This document shows positions 5,235 to 14,321 of a stretch of DNA of 64,000 nt, in pieces. The DNA is from an uncultured Eubacteriales bacterium (GTDB lineage: Bacteria; Bacillota; Clostridia; Oscillospirales; Oscillospiraceae): NCBI GenBank assembly GCA_900548625.1, contig URLO01000004.1, positions 1 through 64,000 on the forward strand, given 5' to 3'. A program made the translations under genes and the position numbers. Below the pieces are notes generated by a model. The model searched no databases, had not been told where the DNA came from, and saw only the letters and a list, made by a program, of their open reading frames with translations. Within the stretch, counting starts at the first letter, position 1; each line of letters opens with the position of its first letter.

Positions 5235-6404
5235 TCACGACCAGAGTGCCGGGTCGTTGGGCATCGGCTGTATTTCCGTCCTTGCCGGAGCTTTCTCCGG
5301 CGGGGTTTGCTTCTGTTTTGTCTCTGGCTTCTGATACATCCCGACCCGCTGCGGCGTGATGACGCGCACATCCGCGCTTCTGCGCGGCGCGTCATAGGGA
5401 TTGAGATGGGCGTTCACCGTCTCGAGGAGCCTTCCCTCGTAGAGCGGATAATAGCTCACGCCGTTTACCGTCACGCCCTCGCCCGCAAGCGTGCAGCAAT
5501 ACAGCTCCGAAACGCCGCATGTGTGCAGTGCCTGCGCAAAATACAGGAAATTTCCGAGGCTGAGATCGGTCGTGACGCTCTGCCGCATGATTGAAAGCAG
5601 TTCCGGCAGCCTTCCGATGTTCTGCGGTGAAAGGCAGCGCCTTGCCAGCGCCCGCAGAAATTCCTGCTGCACCTCGGTGCGGCGGATGTCCTGCATCGCG
5701 TAGCCCTTGCGGTAGCGGACGAGCTGCATTGCCTGCTCGCCGCCGAGAAGCTGTCTTCCGGCGCGAAGATGGATCTCCAGCCCCTGTGCGGGGTCTGTAT
5801 AATCCATGTCCTGCGGCACGTCAAATTCCACGCCGCCCAGCAGATCGACTGCCGTCTCAAATGCGTCCATGTCTATGAGCACATAGCCGTCCGTCTCAAA
5901 GCCGGTCAGCGCGGCAAGGCGCTTTTGCAGGCGTGCCATGCCGCCCGCTCCGCCGCCTGCGTAGACAGCGTTGAGCTTCATCAGGCTCCCGTCCTCCGCC
6001 TCGACCGGCGTGTCGCGCGGGACGCTCACGAGCGCCGTTTTGCCCGTGCGCTCGTCCAGGTGCGCGATCATGATCGTGTCGGTACGCAGGCCGTCTGCGT
6101 CCATGCCGCAAAGGAGAATATTATATACGCCCTGTTTCCGGCAGGCGGGTGCCTGCGCACGGCGGGGCGTATTCTGCGCCGCATCCGCGTGCGCCGCCGG
6201 GGCAGTCTCCTGTTCCGGCTCGGACTGCGCCGCTCGGATTGGGACGGGGCGAACGGCGGTCTTGTACAGCGCCGTCCACGCGGCCGCCAGCAGCGCAGCC
6301 GACGCCAGAACGCCGAGCAGCCCTCGCTGCGCAGCGCCCATGGCCCGTTTTTTATGTTGTTTTCTCAGATATGCCGCGTTTCGCCTGCCGCCGTAAAATT
6401 TCAT
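5235..6404 (-). CDS. LytR-CpsA-Psr (LCP) family protein
   Basis: LCP enzymes transfer lipid-linked wall polymers to peptidoglycan on the outer face of the membrane. The 389-residue protein has a short cytosolic basic head, one membrane segment (GLLGVLASAALLAAAWTALY) and the LCP domain: NILLCGMDADGLRTDTIMI, VSVPRDTPV and the late motif LVRYRKGYAMQDIRRTEVQQ with conserved arginines. The end is Pro/Lys-rich. The ATG at 6404 was chosen with CAGGGAG upstream; it overlaps the nadD-yqeK end by 53 bases. A GTG at 6410 is possible. LCP next to yqeK and rsfS is the usual Firmicute order. Confidence 0.9.
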   Translation of the reverse strand: MKFYGGRRNAAYLRKQHKKRAMGAAQRGLLGVLASAALLAAAWTALYKTAVRPVPIRAAQSEPEQETAPAAHADAAQNTPRRAQAPACRKQGVYNILLCGMDADGLRTDTIMIAHLDERTGKTALVSVPRDTPVEAEDGSLMKLNAVYAGGGAGGMARLQKRLAALTGFETDGYVLIDMDAFETAVDLLGGVEFDVPQDMDYTDPAQGLEIHLRAGRQLLGGEQAMQLVRYRKGYAMQDIRRTEVQQEFLRALARRCLSPQNIGRLPELLSIMRQSVTTDLSLGNFLYFAQALHTCGVSELYCCTLAGEGVTVNGVSYYPLYEGRLLETVNAHLNPYDAPRRSADVRVITPQRVGMYQKPETKQKQTPPEKAPARTEIQPMPNDPALWS

Positions 6405-7602
6405 CCACACAGACTCCCTGCTCCAGAAGGAATTCTCTCGCCTTCACGGAAGCCTGCTCCACAGGGCGGCCTTGCGCCTGCAAATGTCGGATCGACGTCT
6501 CAAGTCCCAGCAAAACGCCCTCGTCCAGATCGCGCTCCAGCGCATCGCGCACGTCCTCCAAGCCCGGAAAACTGCGGTTCGGCTCCGTATAATCAGCGAT
6601 GTAGACGATCTTTTCCAGCGTGGTCATATTGGCTCTTCCCGTTGTGTGCCAGCGGATGGCGCTGCAAAGCTCCGGCCCCTCTCCGAAAATATGCTCCGCC
6701 GCCCATGCCGCTGTCTTCGCGTGCAAAAGCCATGGGCTTTCCCGCTCGGAGGATGTGACCGCAATGGCAAACTGCTCGCAAAGCGTGATCTGCTCCGCAT
6801 CCGTCAGCGCCTTGGTCACGTCGTGCAGGATGCCCGCGCGCCGCGCGTCCGCCGAGGCAGCGCCGTAGCGCCGCGCAAGCTGCGCCGCCGTTTCGCTGCA
6901 CCCCAGCGCGTGAAGCCAGCGCTTCGGCTTGTAGAGCGGCCGGCAGACCTCCATGAGCGCCTCCAGCGAAAGCCCGCGGCAGCTGCCGCCAAGCCCGTAC
7001 AGCCCAAGGCGCTCGATCTCGCGAAACACCGCCTGCGGCACACACTGCGCGCCGCAGCCGAAGAAGATCAGCCGCCGCGCCTGCGTCGAGGACAGCTCCA
7101 GCGCGTCATTTTCCGCAAATTCCACGCGCGCGCCGAGCGTCCGGCGCAGAAGCTGTGCCTTTTCCTGAAGCTCCGCCGCAAGCGCGCCGCTCTTTTCCGT
7201 GCGGTACATACACACGAGCGCCGCCATCTGTGCGATCGCGTCCGGCCCGCGCCACTGGTCAAACGTCAGAAACATATCCGTCCCCATCAGGAGGAAAAGC
7301 TCGTCCTGCGGGTATTGTGTGTGCAATTGGCGCAAAGTATCCACGGTATAGCTCGGCCCGTCGCGCCGCAGCTCGATGTCGCTGACCTCAAGCCCCTCGC
7401 AGCCCTCGACCGCAAGGCGGACGAGCGCCAGCCGCGTCTTTGCGTCCGGCGAACCGGCCGCGAGCGTCTTGTGCGGCGGCACGGCATCGGGGATGAGGAT
7501 CACGCGGTCGAGCCGGAGGCGGCGGCGCGTTTCCTGCGCTGCGCGGATGTGACCGAGGTGCGGCGGGTTGAAGCTCCCGCCGTAAATGCCGATCCTTGCC
7601 AC
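6352..7602 (-). CDS. nadD: Fused NadD nicotinate-nucleotide adenylyltransferase / YqeK HD hydrolase
   Basis: One 416-residue protein carries two enzymes that are usually separate neighbours. Residues 1-205 are NadD, which makes deamido-NAD from nicotinate mononucleotide and ATP (YGGSFNPPHLGHIRAA, then LMGTDMF and STQARR). Residues 215-405 are a YqeK-type HD domain (RWLHALGC, GILHDVTKALT, WHTTGRANMTTLEKIVYIADYTEPNR), a family with diadenosine tetraphosphate hydrolase activity. The frame is continuous across the joint (YGLGGSCRGLSLEALM). The start is GTG with GGAGACAG upstream. It lies between yhbY and the LCP gene. Confidence 0.92.
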   Translation of the reverse strand: MARIGIYGGSFNPPHLGHIRAAQETRRRLRLDRVILIPDAVPPHKTLAAGSPDAKTRLALVRLAVEGCEGLEVSDIELRRDGPSYTVDTLRQLHTQYPQDELFLLMGTDMFLTFDQWRGPDAIAQMAALVCMYRTEKSGALAAELQEKAQLLRRTLGARVEFAENDALELSSTQARRLIFFGCGAQCVPQAVFREIERLGLYGLGGSCRGLSLEALMEVCRPLYKPKRWLHALGCSETAAQLARRYGAASADARRAGILHDVTKALTDAEQITLCEQFAIAVTSSERESPWLLHAKTAAWAAEHIFGEGPELCSAIRWHTTGRANMTTLEKIVYIADYTEPNRSFPGLEDVRDALERDLDEGVLLGLETSIRHLQAQGRPVEQASVKAREFLLEQGVCVDEILRRQAKRGISEKTT

Positions 7603-7613
7603 TGTCTGTCTCC

Positions 7614-8078
7614 TTATTCTCCGCGGCTCTGCTGCTTTCTGCGTTCGATGGCGGCCTGCACCGCCGCGTCATGGAAGTACTTATCGCGGCGCTCGCGCTC
7701 CTCCTTGGCCGCCTTGCGGCGGTTGCGGATGCCCTGCTTGACCGGATTGACCTTCTTCTTTGCGGGCTTTGCCGCCTTCGGCTGCGCCTGCGCCTTGCGC
7801 TCGCGCTCGAGCTTTTCGGACTTGCGGTAGATCACGAACTTGCTGCCCACGACCTGAACGCCCTCGGCTCCGGTCTGCTCGCACAGCACGTCGCAGACCT
7901 CGCGCGCCGACATCAGCGCCGACTCGAGCACCCGTCCCTTGACCAGCTCGCGCGCGTCGAGGAGCTTTTCCGCCTCTGCCACGAGCGTCTCGGACACGCC
8001 GCCCTTGCCGACCATCAGGATGGCGTCGAGCGTGTTTGCCTGTGCGCGCAGCTCCGCGCGCTCTTTACTTGTCATCAT
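7614..8078 (-). CDS. yhbY: CRM-domain ribosome assembly RNA-binding protein YhbY-like
   Basis: The first 95 residues form a CRM domain (RAELRAQANTLDAILMVGKGGVSE, a typical GxxG RNA-binding loop, and VVGSKFVIYRKSE), known from pre-50S binding proteins. The remaining 55 residues are an unusually long Lys/Arg/Ala tail (AAKPAKKKVNPVKQGIRNRR). Total length is 154, longer than the usual 95-105. The start codons ATGATG lie inside the last codons of rdgB, indicating coupled translation. Confidence 0.9.
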   Translation of the reverse strand: MMTSKERAELRAQANTLDAILMVGKGGVSETLVAEAEKLLDARELVKGRVLESALMSAREVCDVLCEQTGAEGVQVVGSKFVIYRKSEKLERERKAQAQPKAAKPAKKKVNPVKQGIRNRRKAAKEERERRDKYFHDAAVQAAIERRKQQSRGE

Positions 8079-8673
8079 AATGCTTCTCCTTATAAAGGCG
8101 CACAAATTCACGCAGCGCGCATCCTCTGTGCGAAATGTCGTTTTTCTTTTCCGCCGGAAGCTCGGCATACGTCATGCCATACTCCGGCAGGTAAAACACC
8201 GGATCGTAGCCGAAGCCGCCCGCGCCGTGCTTTTCGTGCAGGATCCGGCCGCAGCACTCGCCGCGCGCCACGATCTCGCGTCCGTCCGGCCAGAGGCAGG
8301 TGATGACGCAGACGAATTTCGCCGTGCGCGCCTCGTCCGGCACAACCTTCATGTTTTCCAGCAAATACGCGGTGCGCTCGTCGTCGGTCCCCGCGTGCCC
8401 CTTCGGGCCGTAGCGCGCCGAATGCACGCCCGGCGCACCGTCCAGCGCATCGACCATCAGACCGGAATCGTCCGCGATCGCCGGCATACCTGCCGCGCGC
8501 ATGACCGCTTCCGCCTTCAGGCGGGAGTTTTCCTCGAATGTTGCGCCGTTTTCGTCCACGTCGATGTCGAGCCCCAGCGCAGACTCCGGCACGACCTCGA
8601 CGCCGAGGCCGGAAAGAATGGCCTGAATTTCCTTCAGCTTGTGTGCGTTCTGACTTGCAAGTACCGCCTTCAT
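8065..8673 (-). CDS. rdgB: XTP/dITP diphosphatase (non-canonical purine NTP pyrophosphatase)
   Basis: This 202-residue Ham1/RdgB-family enzyme removes ITP, dITP and XTP from the nucleotide pool. Diagnostic parts are LASQNAHKLKEIQAIL, ATFEENSRLKAEAV, ADDSGLMVDALDGAPGVHSARY and GFGYDPVFY. The start at 8673 has GGAGGAGAGACGG in front and matches the family N terminus (MKAVLAS). An alternative ATG at 8691 overlaps the ftsY stop as ATGA and would add six residues. The 3' end overlaps yhbY by 14 bases. Confidence 0.95.
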   Translation of the reverse strand: MKAVLASQNAHKLKEIQAILSGLGVEVVPESALGLDIDVDENGATFEENSRLKAEAVMRAAGMPAIADDSGLMVDALDGAPGVHSARYGPKGHAGTDDERTAYLLENMKVVPDEARTAKFVCVITCLWPDGREIVARGECCGRILHEKHGAGGFGYDPVFYLPEYGMTYAELPAEKKNDISHRGCALREFVRLYKEKHYDDK

Positions 8674-8687
8674 CCGTCTCTCCTCCG

Positions 8688-9581
8688 TCATCCGATCAGC
8701 GCCCGGACAAAGCTCTCGGCGTCAAACGGCATCAGATCGTCCATTTTCTCGCCCACGCCGATGTATTTGACCGGAATTTGCAGCGCGTCCGCCACGGCGA
8801 CCACAATGCCGCCCTTGGCCGTGCCGTCGAGCTTTGTGAGGGCGATGCCTGTCACGCCCGCAATCTCCTGGAACTGCTTTGCCTGAATGAGGCCGTTCTG
8901 GCCGGTCGTGCCGTCCAGCACCAGAAGGACCTCCTTCGACGCCTCCGGCAGCTCGCGCGACAAAATGCGCGAGATCTTGCCGAGCTCATTCATGAGATTC
9001 TGCTTGTTGTGCAGCCGTCCTGCCGTGTCGCAGAGAATGACGTCCGCGCCGCGTGCCTTTGCCGCCGCGATGGCGTCAAAGACGACTGCTGCGGGGTCTG
9101 CGCCCTCGTCCTGACGGATAATGTCCGCATGTGCGCGCTCCGCCCAGATCTCAAGCTGGTCTGCCGCCGCCGCGCGGAAGGTATCCGCAGCGCACAAAAG
9201 CACCTTTTTTCCCTCCGTGCGGAGCTGGTTTGCGATCTTGCCGATGGTCGTGGTCTTGCCGACACCGTTGACGCCGATGACCAGCACGACAGACGGCTTG
9301 GTGTCGAGCTTCAGCGCCGGGCTGCCGACGTTCAGCATGTCGGCGAGGATCTCGCGCAGACATGCGCGCGCCTCCTCCGCTGTTTTCAGATGACGTTCCT
9401 TTGCAGCGCTCCGCAGCCGTTCGACGGCCTTCGTCGTGGTGTCTACGCCGAGGTCTGCGAGGATGAGGCTCTCCTCCAGCTCGTCATAGAAATCGTCGTC
9501 CAGCTCGGACGCGGTGAAAACGCTGCTGATGGAGCTGGCCGTCTTGCTCAGTCCCTGTTTGATCTTGTCAAAAAAGCCCAT
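8688..9581 (-). CDS. ftsY: Signal recognition particle receptor FtsY
   Basis: FtsY is the membrane-associated GTPase that accepts SRP-bound ribosomes and hands them to SecYEG. The 297-residue protein has the short N domain without the long acidic A domain of proteobacteria, then the NG GTPase: GVNGVGKTTTIGKIA (P-loop), DTFRAAAADQLEIWA, ILCDTAGRLHN, and TKLDGTAKGG, ending GEKMDDLMPFD. An amphipathic N-terminal helix (MGFFDKIKQGLSK) is the likely membrane anchor. It follows smc by 31 bases, as in many Clostridia. Confidence 0.97.
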   Translation of the reverse strand: MGFFDKIKQGLSKTASSISSVFTASELDDDFYDELEESLILADLGVDTTTKAVERLRSAAKERHLKTAEEARACLREILADMLNVGSPALKLDTKPSVVLVIGVNGVGKTTTIGKIANQLRTEGKKVLLCAADTFRAAAADQLEIWAERAHADIIRQDEGADPAAVVFDAIAAAKARGADVILCDTAGRLHNKQNLMNELGKISRILSRELPEASKEVLLVLDGTTGQNGLIQAKQFQEIAGVTGIALTKLDGTAKGGIVVAVADALQIPVKYIGVGEKMDDLMPFDAESFVRALIG

Positions 9582-9612
9582 GTTCTGCTTCCTTTCTCTA
9601 TTTGGTCAGCGC

Positions 9613-12600
9613 TCAGCCGGTGATGCCGAGCTGCTGCTCCATTTCTCCAAGCCGGATGTGCAGGATCTTCGAGACACCCTGCTCCTGCATCGTGACGCCG
9701 TAAAGGACGTCGGAGGCCTCCATCGTGCCGCGCCGGTGCGTGATGACGATGAACTGCGTCTTCTTGCACAGGTTGCGCAGATACAGCGCAAAGCGCTCCA
9801 CATTCCGGTCGTCCAGCGCCGCGTCGATCTCGTCGAGCATACAAAACGGCGTCGGGCGCACCTTCAAAATCGCGAAATACAGTGCGATGGCAACGAACGC
9901 CTTCTCGCCGCCGGAGAGGAGCGTGATCGTCTTGAGCTGCTTTCCGGGCGGCTGGACGCGGATCTCGATGCCGCATTCCAGCGGCTGAGACGGGTCCTCC
10001 AGCACAAGGGAGGCCTTGCCGCCGCCGAACATTTCCGTGAATGTCTGGCCGAAATACTCGTTGATGCGCCCGAATTCGCGCACAAAAATGTCCGTCATTT
10101 CGTTTGTGATGGAGCTGACGATGCTCTCCAGCTCGCCGCGCGCGTGCAGCACGTCGTCGCGCTGTCCGGCAAGATATTCATAACGCTCGTTCACGCGCGC
10201 AAACTCGTCGATCGCGCCGAGGTTCGGCGTGCCAAGGGCAGAGATCTTCCGCCGCAGCTCCGTGATGCGTTTGCTTGCCGCCGCGATGCTCTCGACCTCG
10301 GCCGCCTCCGCCTGCGCGGTGGACGGCGTCAGCTCGTAGGCGTCCCACAGCTTGTCGAGAAGCTGCTTTTCCTCCAGCTCGCTCGTCGCCTTTTTCTGCT
10401 CCAGACGGGCCGATTCGCGCTCCATCAGCAGGATGCTCTGGTTTTTCTCCTGCGCCTGCTTTTCGGTCTGATTGCGCTTTGCCTCGATGCCGGCGCGGTG
10501 CTCGACCGCTTCGCGGAGCAGCTCCCGCTTCTGCTCGATCTCCTGCGCCATGCGCTCGGCCTGCCTGCGGGGGTCCTCAAGCTTCGCCTCCAGCGCTCCG
10601 ACCTGCGCTTCGTAGCCGGCGATCAGCGCGAGCTTCTGCTCGCGGTCGCCCTGCATCGCCTCGCAGAGGCTTTCCAGCTGCCGCACGCTCTGCTGAGCGC
10701 TCTCGCGTTCTGCGTTTTTCGAGGCCTCGTCCAGCCGCAGGGCGGTGATCTCGTCCGCCAGCTTTGCCGTCTGCTCCGAGACGGCGCTCTGCCCCTGCTC
10801 CATGCCCGCGATCTGCGTCTCGAGCGCCTCCGCTCTGCCTGCCGCGTCAGCCGCGAGTGCTTCGAGCGTCTGCATTCTCACTTCGTCCGCGCCGCTGCGG
10901 CTTTCGATGCGGGAAAGCTCGGCCTCGTAGCTCTCCAGATTGTCACGCAGCGCCTGCTGCAAAAGCTGCACCTGCTTCTGCTCCTCCGTGCGGCGGAGCG
11001 TTTCGTCCTCCGCCTCGCGGAGCTGCCCCTGCACGGTCGTCAGCTCAAATTCCGTCTTTGCCGCGCTCTCGGCGGCCTCCTGATATGCCTGCTGAAGCGC
11101 TTTTTTCTGTTTTTCAAGCTCGGCACGCTGCTTTTCCAGACGCTCGATCTCATTGGCACGGGACAGCACGCCCGCGCTGCGCGAGGCGGAGCCGCCCGTC
11201 ATGCTTCCGCCGGGGTTCATGACCTGCCCGTCGAGCGTCACGATCCGTGCGCGGCTGCCGGAGGCGCGCGCCATGCGCACCGCAACGTCGAGCGATTCGG
11301 CAACGACCGTCCTGCCGAGCAGATTTTCCACGATGCTTTCGTATTTCCCGTCAAACGTGACGAGTGCGGATGCCACGCCCACAAAGCCATGCTGGCTCCG
11401 GAATTCCCCGTCCGGCATCCGCCTTCCGGAGATGGAGCCGAGCGGCAGGAACGTCGCGCGGCCCGCGTCGCGCCGCTTGAGAAGCTGAATGGCTGCCTTG
11501 CCGTCGTTGTCGCTGTCCACCACGATGTTCTGCATTGCCGCGCCGAGCGCGGTCTCGATGGCGGTCGTAAAGGCGTCGTCCGTGTGGATGAGCGCCGACA
11601 CCGGCCCGTGGACGCCGCGGAGCGCGCCGCGCGCCGCCTCCTGCATCACGAGCTTGACCGCCTTGGAAAAGCCCTCGTAGTCGCGCTCCATCTCGCGCAG
11701 CATCCGCAGCTTCGATCCGGCCGTGCCCAGGCCGATCTCCGCGTCGGAGAGCTGTTTTTTGAGCGCGTCGCGCTTGTCCGCGCGCGCCTTGAGCCGGAGC
11801 GCGTATCCGGCGATCATATTCTGTGCAGCCGTCACGTTTTCCTGTGCCGCGGCAAGGCTCTTTTCACACGCCGCAGCCTGATCGGCGACAGTTTTCTGCC
11901 GCGCCAGCGCCGCCTCGCGGTCGGCGCTCAGTGTCTGCTTGCGCTCAAGAATGTCCGAGAGTGCTGTTTTCATACTGACGATCTCGGCGCGGCGTCCTGC
12001 CGCCTCCGTGGTGAGGAGGGCGTGATTTGCACGCAGCGCAGCCAGCTTTTCCGCCGCTTCACCGCTTGCATCGGTCAGCGCCTTGCTTTTTTCCGCTGCG
12101 GCGCGGAGCTTTTCATCGATCTGCGCAAGCTCGCCGCCGATCTGCGCAATGCGCGCCTGCTGCTCCGCGATCTGGCCGGCGATGCCGCCGCTCCGATTTT
12201 CCTGATCGGCCAGCTCCTGCCGCACACGCGCAATATTTTCTGCGGTGTTGTCGATCGACGTCTGCACAACGGCCTGTCCCGCCTGCACCTGCTGGCGCTC
12301 CTGTTCGGCGGCGGCAATGGCATCGCGCTTTTCCTCGAGCACAAGACTCTCGCGGTTGAGTTCGAGCGAAAGCTGCTCCGAGGCGGCATAAAGTGAGCTG
12401 AGCTCATTGTGCGCCTGCTCCAGAATGAACGCCGCCGAGGCATAGTCCTGCTCTGCTTTTTTCGCGTTTGCTTCGATCTTCGCGAGCGAATCGAGCCAGA
12501 CCGTGATCTCGTACCCCTTCAGCTCGTCCCGCAGGACGAGATATTTCTGCGCCTTTTCCGCCTGCTGGCGAAGCGGCTCGACCTGCATCTCCAGCTCGGA

Positions 12601-13191
12601 GATCTTGTCGCCGATGCGCAGGAGATTGTCCTCGGTCGCGGCAAGGCGGCGCTCGGTCTCCTCGCGGCGGTAGCGGCACTTGGATATGCCCGCCGCCTCC
12701 TCAAAGATCTCGCGCCGGTCGGTGCTCTTGACGGCGAGGATCTCGTCGATCCTGCCCTGCCCGATGTTGGAATAGCCCTCGCGGCCAAGGCCGGTGTCCA
12801 TCAGCAGCTCATGAATGTCGCGCAGACGCGCGGACTGCTTATTTATATAGTATTCGCTCTCGCCGGAGCGGTAATACCGCCGGGTGATCATGACCTCGGG
12901 CGTCTCGAGCTTGAGCGAGCCGTCCTGATTGTCCAGCACGAGCGTGGCCTCGGCGAAGCCGACCGCGGAGCGCTTTTGTGTGCCGCCGAAGATGACGTCC
13001 TCCATTTTTGCGCCGCGCAGCGCCTTGGAGCTTTGCTCGCCCATCACCCAGCTGATGGCGTCGGAAATGTTGGACTTGCCGCTCCCGTTCGGGCCGACGA
13101 TCGCGGTGATGTCGCTGCCGAATTTGAGCACCGTTTTGTCGGGGAACGACTTGAAGCCCTGAATTTCCAGTGACTTAAGGAACATACGCAT
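9613..13191 (-). CDS. smc: Chromosome segregation protein SMC
   Basis: This 1192-residue SMC ATPase organises and segregates the chromosome with ScpA and ScpB. It has the N-terminal Walker A (AIVGPNGSGKSN), long coiled coils on both sides of a hinge (about residues 510-640; GVHGPVSALIHTDDAF), the signature LLSGGEKAFVAIAL and Walker B FCMLDEIDAALDD. Length is normal. The start ATG at 13191 has GGAGAAGT before it; a second ATG six bases on is possible. A consensus promoter lies 27 bases upstream. It heads the smc-ftsY-rdgB-yhbY-nadD/yqeK-lcp-rsfS string. Confidence 0.97.
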   Translation of the reverse strand: MRMFLKSLEIQGFKSFPDKTVLKFGSDITAIVGPNGSGKSNISDAISWVMGEQSSKALRGAKMEDVIFGGTQKRSAVGFAEATLVLDNQDGSLKLETPEVMITRRYYRSGESEYYINKQSARLRDIHELLMDTGLGREGYSNIGQGRIDEILAVKSTDRREIFEEAAGISKCRYRREETERRLAATEDNLLRIGDKISELEMQVEPLRQQAEKAQKYLVLRDELKGYEITVWLDSLAKIEANAKKAEQDYASAAFILEQAHNELSSLYAASEQLSLELNRESLVLEEKRDAIAAAEQERQQVQAGQAVVQTSIDNTAENIARVRQELADQENRSGGIAGQIAEQQARIAQIGGELAQIDEKLRAAAEKSKALTDASGEAAEKLAALRANHALLTTEAAGRRAEIVSMKTALSDILERKQTLSADREAALARQKTVADQAAACEKSLAAAQENVTAAQNMIAGYALRLKARADKRDALKKQLSDAEIGLGTAGSKLRMLREMERDYEGFSKAVKLVMQEAARGALRGVHGPVSALIHTDDAFTTAIETALGAAMQNIVVDSDNDGKAAIQLLKRRDAGRATFLPLGSISGRRMPDGEFRSQHGFVGVASALVTFDGKYESIVENLLGRTVVAESLDVAVRMARASGSRARIVTLDGQVMNPGGSMTGGSASRSAGVLSRANEIERLEKQRAELEKQKKALQQAYQEAAESAAKTEFELTTVQGQLREAEDETLRRTEEQKQVQLLQQALRDNLESYEAELSRIESRSGADEVRMQTLEALAADAAGRAEALETQIAGMEQGQSAVSEQTAKLADEITALRLDEASKNAERESAQQSVRQLESLCEAMQGDREQKLALIAGYEAQVGALEAKLEDPRRQAERMAQEIEQKRELLREAVEHRAGIEAKRNQTEKQAQEKNQSILLMERESARLEQKKATSELEEKQLLDKLWDAYELTPSTAQAEAAEVESIAAASKRITELRRKISALGTPNLGAIDEFARVNERYEYLAGQRDDVLHARGELESIVSSITNEMTDIFVREFGRINEYFGQTFTEMFGGGKASLVLEDPSQPLECGIEIRVQPPGKQLKTITLLSGGEKAFVAIALYFAILKVRPTPFCMLDEIDAALDDRNVERFALYLRNLCKKTQFIVITHRRGTMEASDVLYGVTMQEQGVSKILHIRLGEMEQQLGITG

Positions 13192-13217
13192 ACTTCTCCA
13201 TAATGAATCTTCCTGAT

Positions 13218-13246
13218 ATTGTAGCAATTTTTCATACAAATTTCAA
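13218..13246 (-). promoter_or_regulatory. Promoter of the smc operon
   Basis: On the reverse strand TTGAAA (13246-13241), a 17-base spacer and TACAAT (13223-13218) precede the smc start codon. Confidence 0.75.
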
Positions 13247-13278
13247 GAGAAAGTCACCCGTCACGGCAGAAAAATACA

Positions 13279-13308
13279 GCGGCACGCATCCAGCCGGATG
13301 CGTGCCGC
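13279..13308 (-). terminator. Terminator of the membrane coiled-coil gene
   Basis: GCGGCACGCATCC (13279-13291) and GGATGCGTGCCGC (13296-13308) form a perfect 13-bp stem with a 4-base loop; on the reverse strand it is followed by TGTATTTTT. It separates the gene at 13351 from smc. Confidence 0.9.
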
Positions 13309-13350
13309 CGCAGACGTTCTTATCAGCGCCTTGCGCGCCGTTTTGTCCGA

Positions 13351-14049
13351 TCAGTGCAGGCCGAGGTAATACGCCTTCAGCGTTGCCTTTTTCTCCGTGT
13401 ATGCTGCGTGGATCTCGTCGGCAAGCGAGGTGCTCTCACCGAGCTGGGTCAGAAGATCCCGGATGCGCGTCTCGACGTCCTGCATCTTCGCGTCGCACTC
13501 TTTTTCCTTTTTCAGTGCCTCCGACAGATATTTCATGCCGATGTCGTATTTCGCGGATGTGGTCTGCTTTGCCTCGGGAAGCTCCGTAAATTCATCGATG
13601 GCGCTCTGGTTGGCGCGTTCCAGCCAGCCGGTATACTCCGCCTCCATGACATAGACCTCTGCCACGCATTTGTTGAGCTCTCCGCGCAGCGCGGCCTGCG
13701 GGTCAGGCTGCTCGGGCTGCTCCTGCGGAGCCTGTTCTGTCTGCTCCGGCGGCTGGTTCGGCTTCTGCGCCTGCGTGAGGCGGTCAATGAGCGCGTCGCG
13801 GTCTTCCTCGCCGCTGTGGAGCAGCTCTTTTTCCTCCTCCGTCATCGGGCGGACGGTCACACCGGCCTCCTGCGCGGCCTGTTCCGTTTTTGCCTGCTGC
13901 TGGGAGATCTGCTCGGTAAACTTCTCCTGCGTCATGCTGCGCGAGAGCACCAGCGCGCGAAGATTGTCGCGCTGCCAGATGCAAAGCCCCCCGATCACCG
14001 CGGCAAGCGCCAGCAGAACCCAAAGAGCCGTCCGTTTTTTCCTGTTCAT
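13351..14049 (-). CDS. Membrane-anchored coiled-coil protein, unknown
   Basis: The 232-residue protein begins with a basic head and one membrane segment (TALWVLLALAAVIGGLCIW). The rest is hydrophilic: a helical part rich in Gln and Glu, a Pro/Gln/Glu linker (about 95-118) and a second helical part (about 125-220) with repeated Glu-Lys patterns. It is probably exposed outside the membrane. I do not recognise a catalytic motif or family. It has its own terminator and lies between smc and the divergent SLH gene, so a cell-envelope role is the most that context suggests. Confidence 0.75.
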   Translation of the reverse strand: MNRKKRTALWVLLALAAVIGGLCIWQRDNLRALVLSRSMTQEKFTEQISQQQAKTEQAAQEAGVTVRPMTEEEKELLHSGEEDRDALIDRLTQAQKPNQPPEQTEQAPQEQPEQPDPQAALRGELNKCVAEVYVMEAEYTGWLERANQSAIDEFTELPEAKQTTSAKYDIGMKYLSEALKKEKECDAKMQDVETRIRDLLTQLGESTSLADEIHAAYTEKKATLKAYYLGLH

Positions 14050-14188
14050 GGAGCGTCCTCCCTACAAAAAATTCGCTTTTTACAGTATACCACACTCTGT
14101 GGAAGATGCAAGTGGCGTCTTGCCCACATTTTGCGCTCCGGCGTCTTCCACTTTTTCAGAAAAAACGCATCATTTTCCAAAATCGTCC

Positions 14189-14217
14189 TTGAAATTCGTC
14201 CCAATTCGAGGTATGAT
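14189..14217 (+). promoter_or_regulatory. Promoter of the SLH surface-protein gene
   Basis: TTGAAA (14189-14194), 17-base spacer, TATGAT (14212-14217). The transcript would carry a leader of about 95 bases, including a small hairpin CTCAT-AAGGT-ATGAG just before the GGGGGAG ribosome binding site. Confidence 0.7.
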
Positions 14218-14321
14218 ACACTTGAATCAAAGTAGGGTATTATGCCCACGAAAACGGGCGGCGTCCTTTTGCATCCGCAGCGCCGCACGGAACATCTCAT
14301 AAGGTATGAGGGGGAGTCATC

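Noticed and set aside
9514..12396. Forward open frame of 960 residues opposite smc
   Set aside because: It is the mirror of the coiled-coil region of SMC; composition is Leu/Arg/Ala noise and no start signal is seen.
14224..14321. Possible riboswitch in the leader of the SLH gene
   Set aside because: The leader has small hairpins, but I could not match the conserved cores of c-di-GMP, SAM or other known riboswitches.
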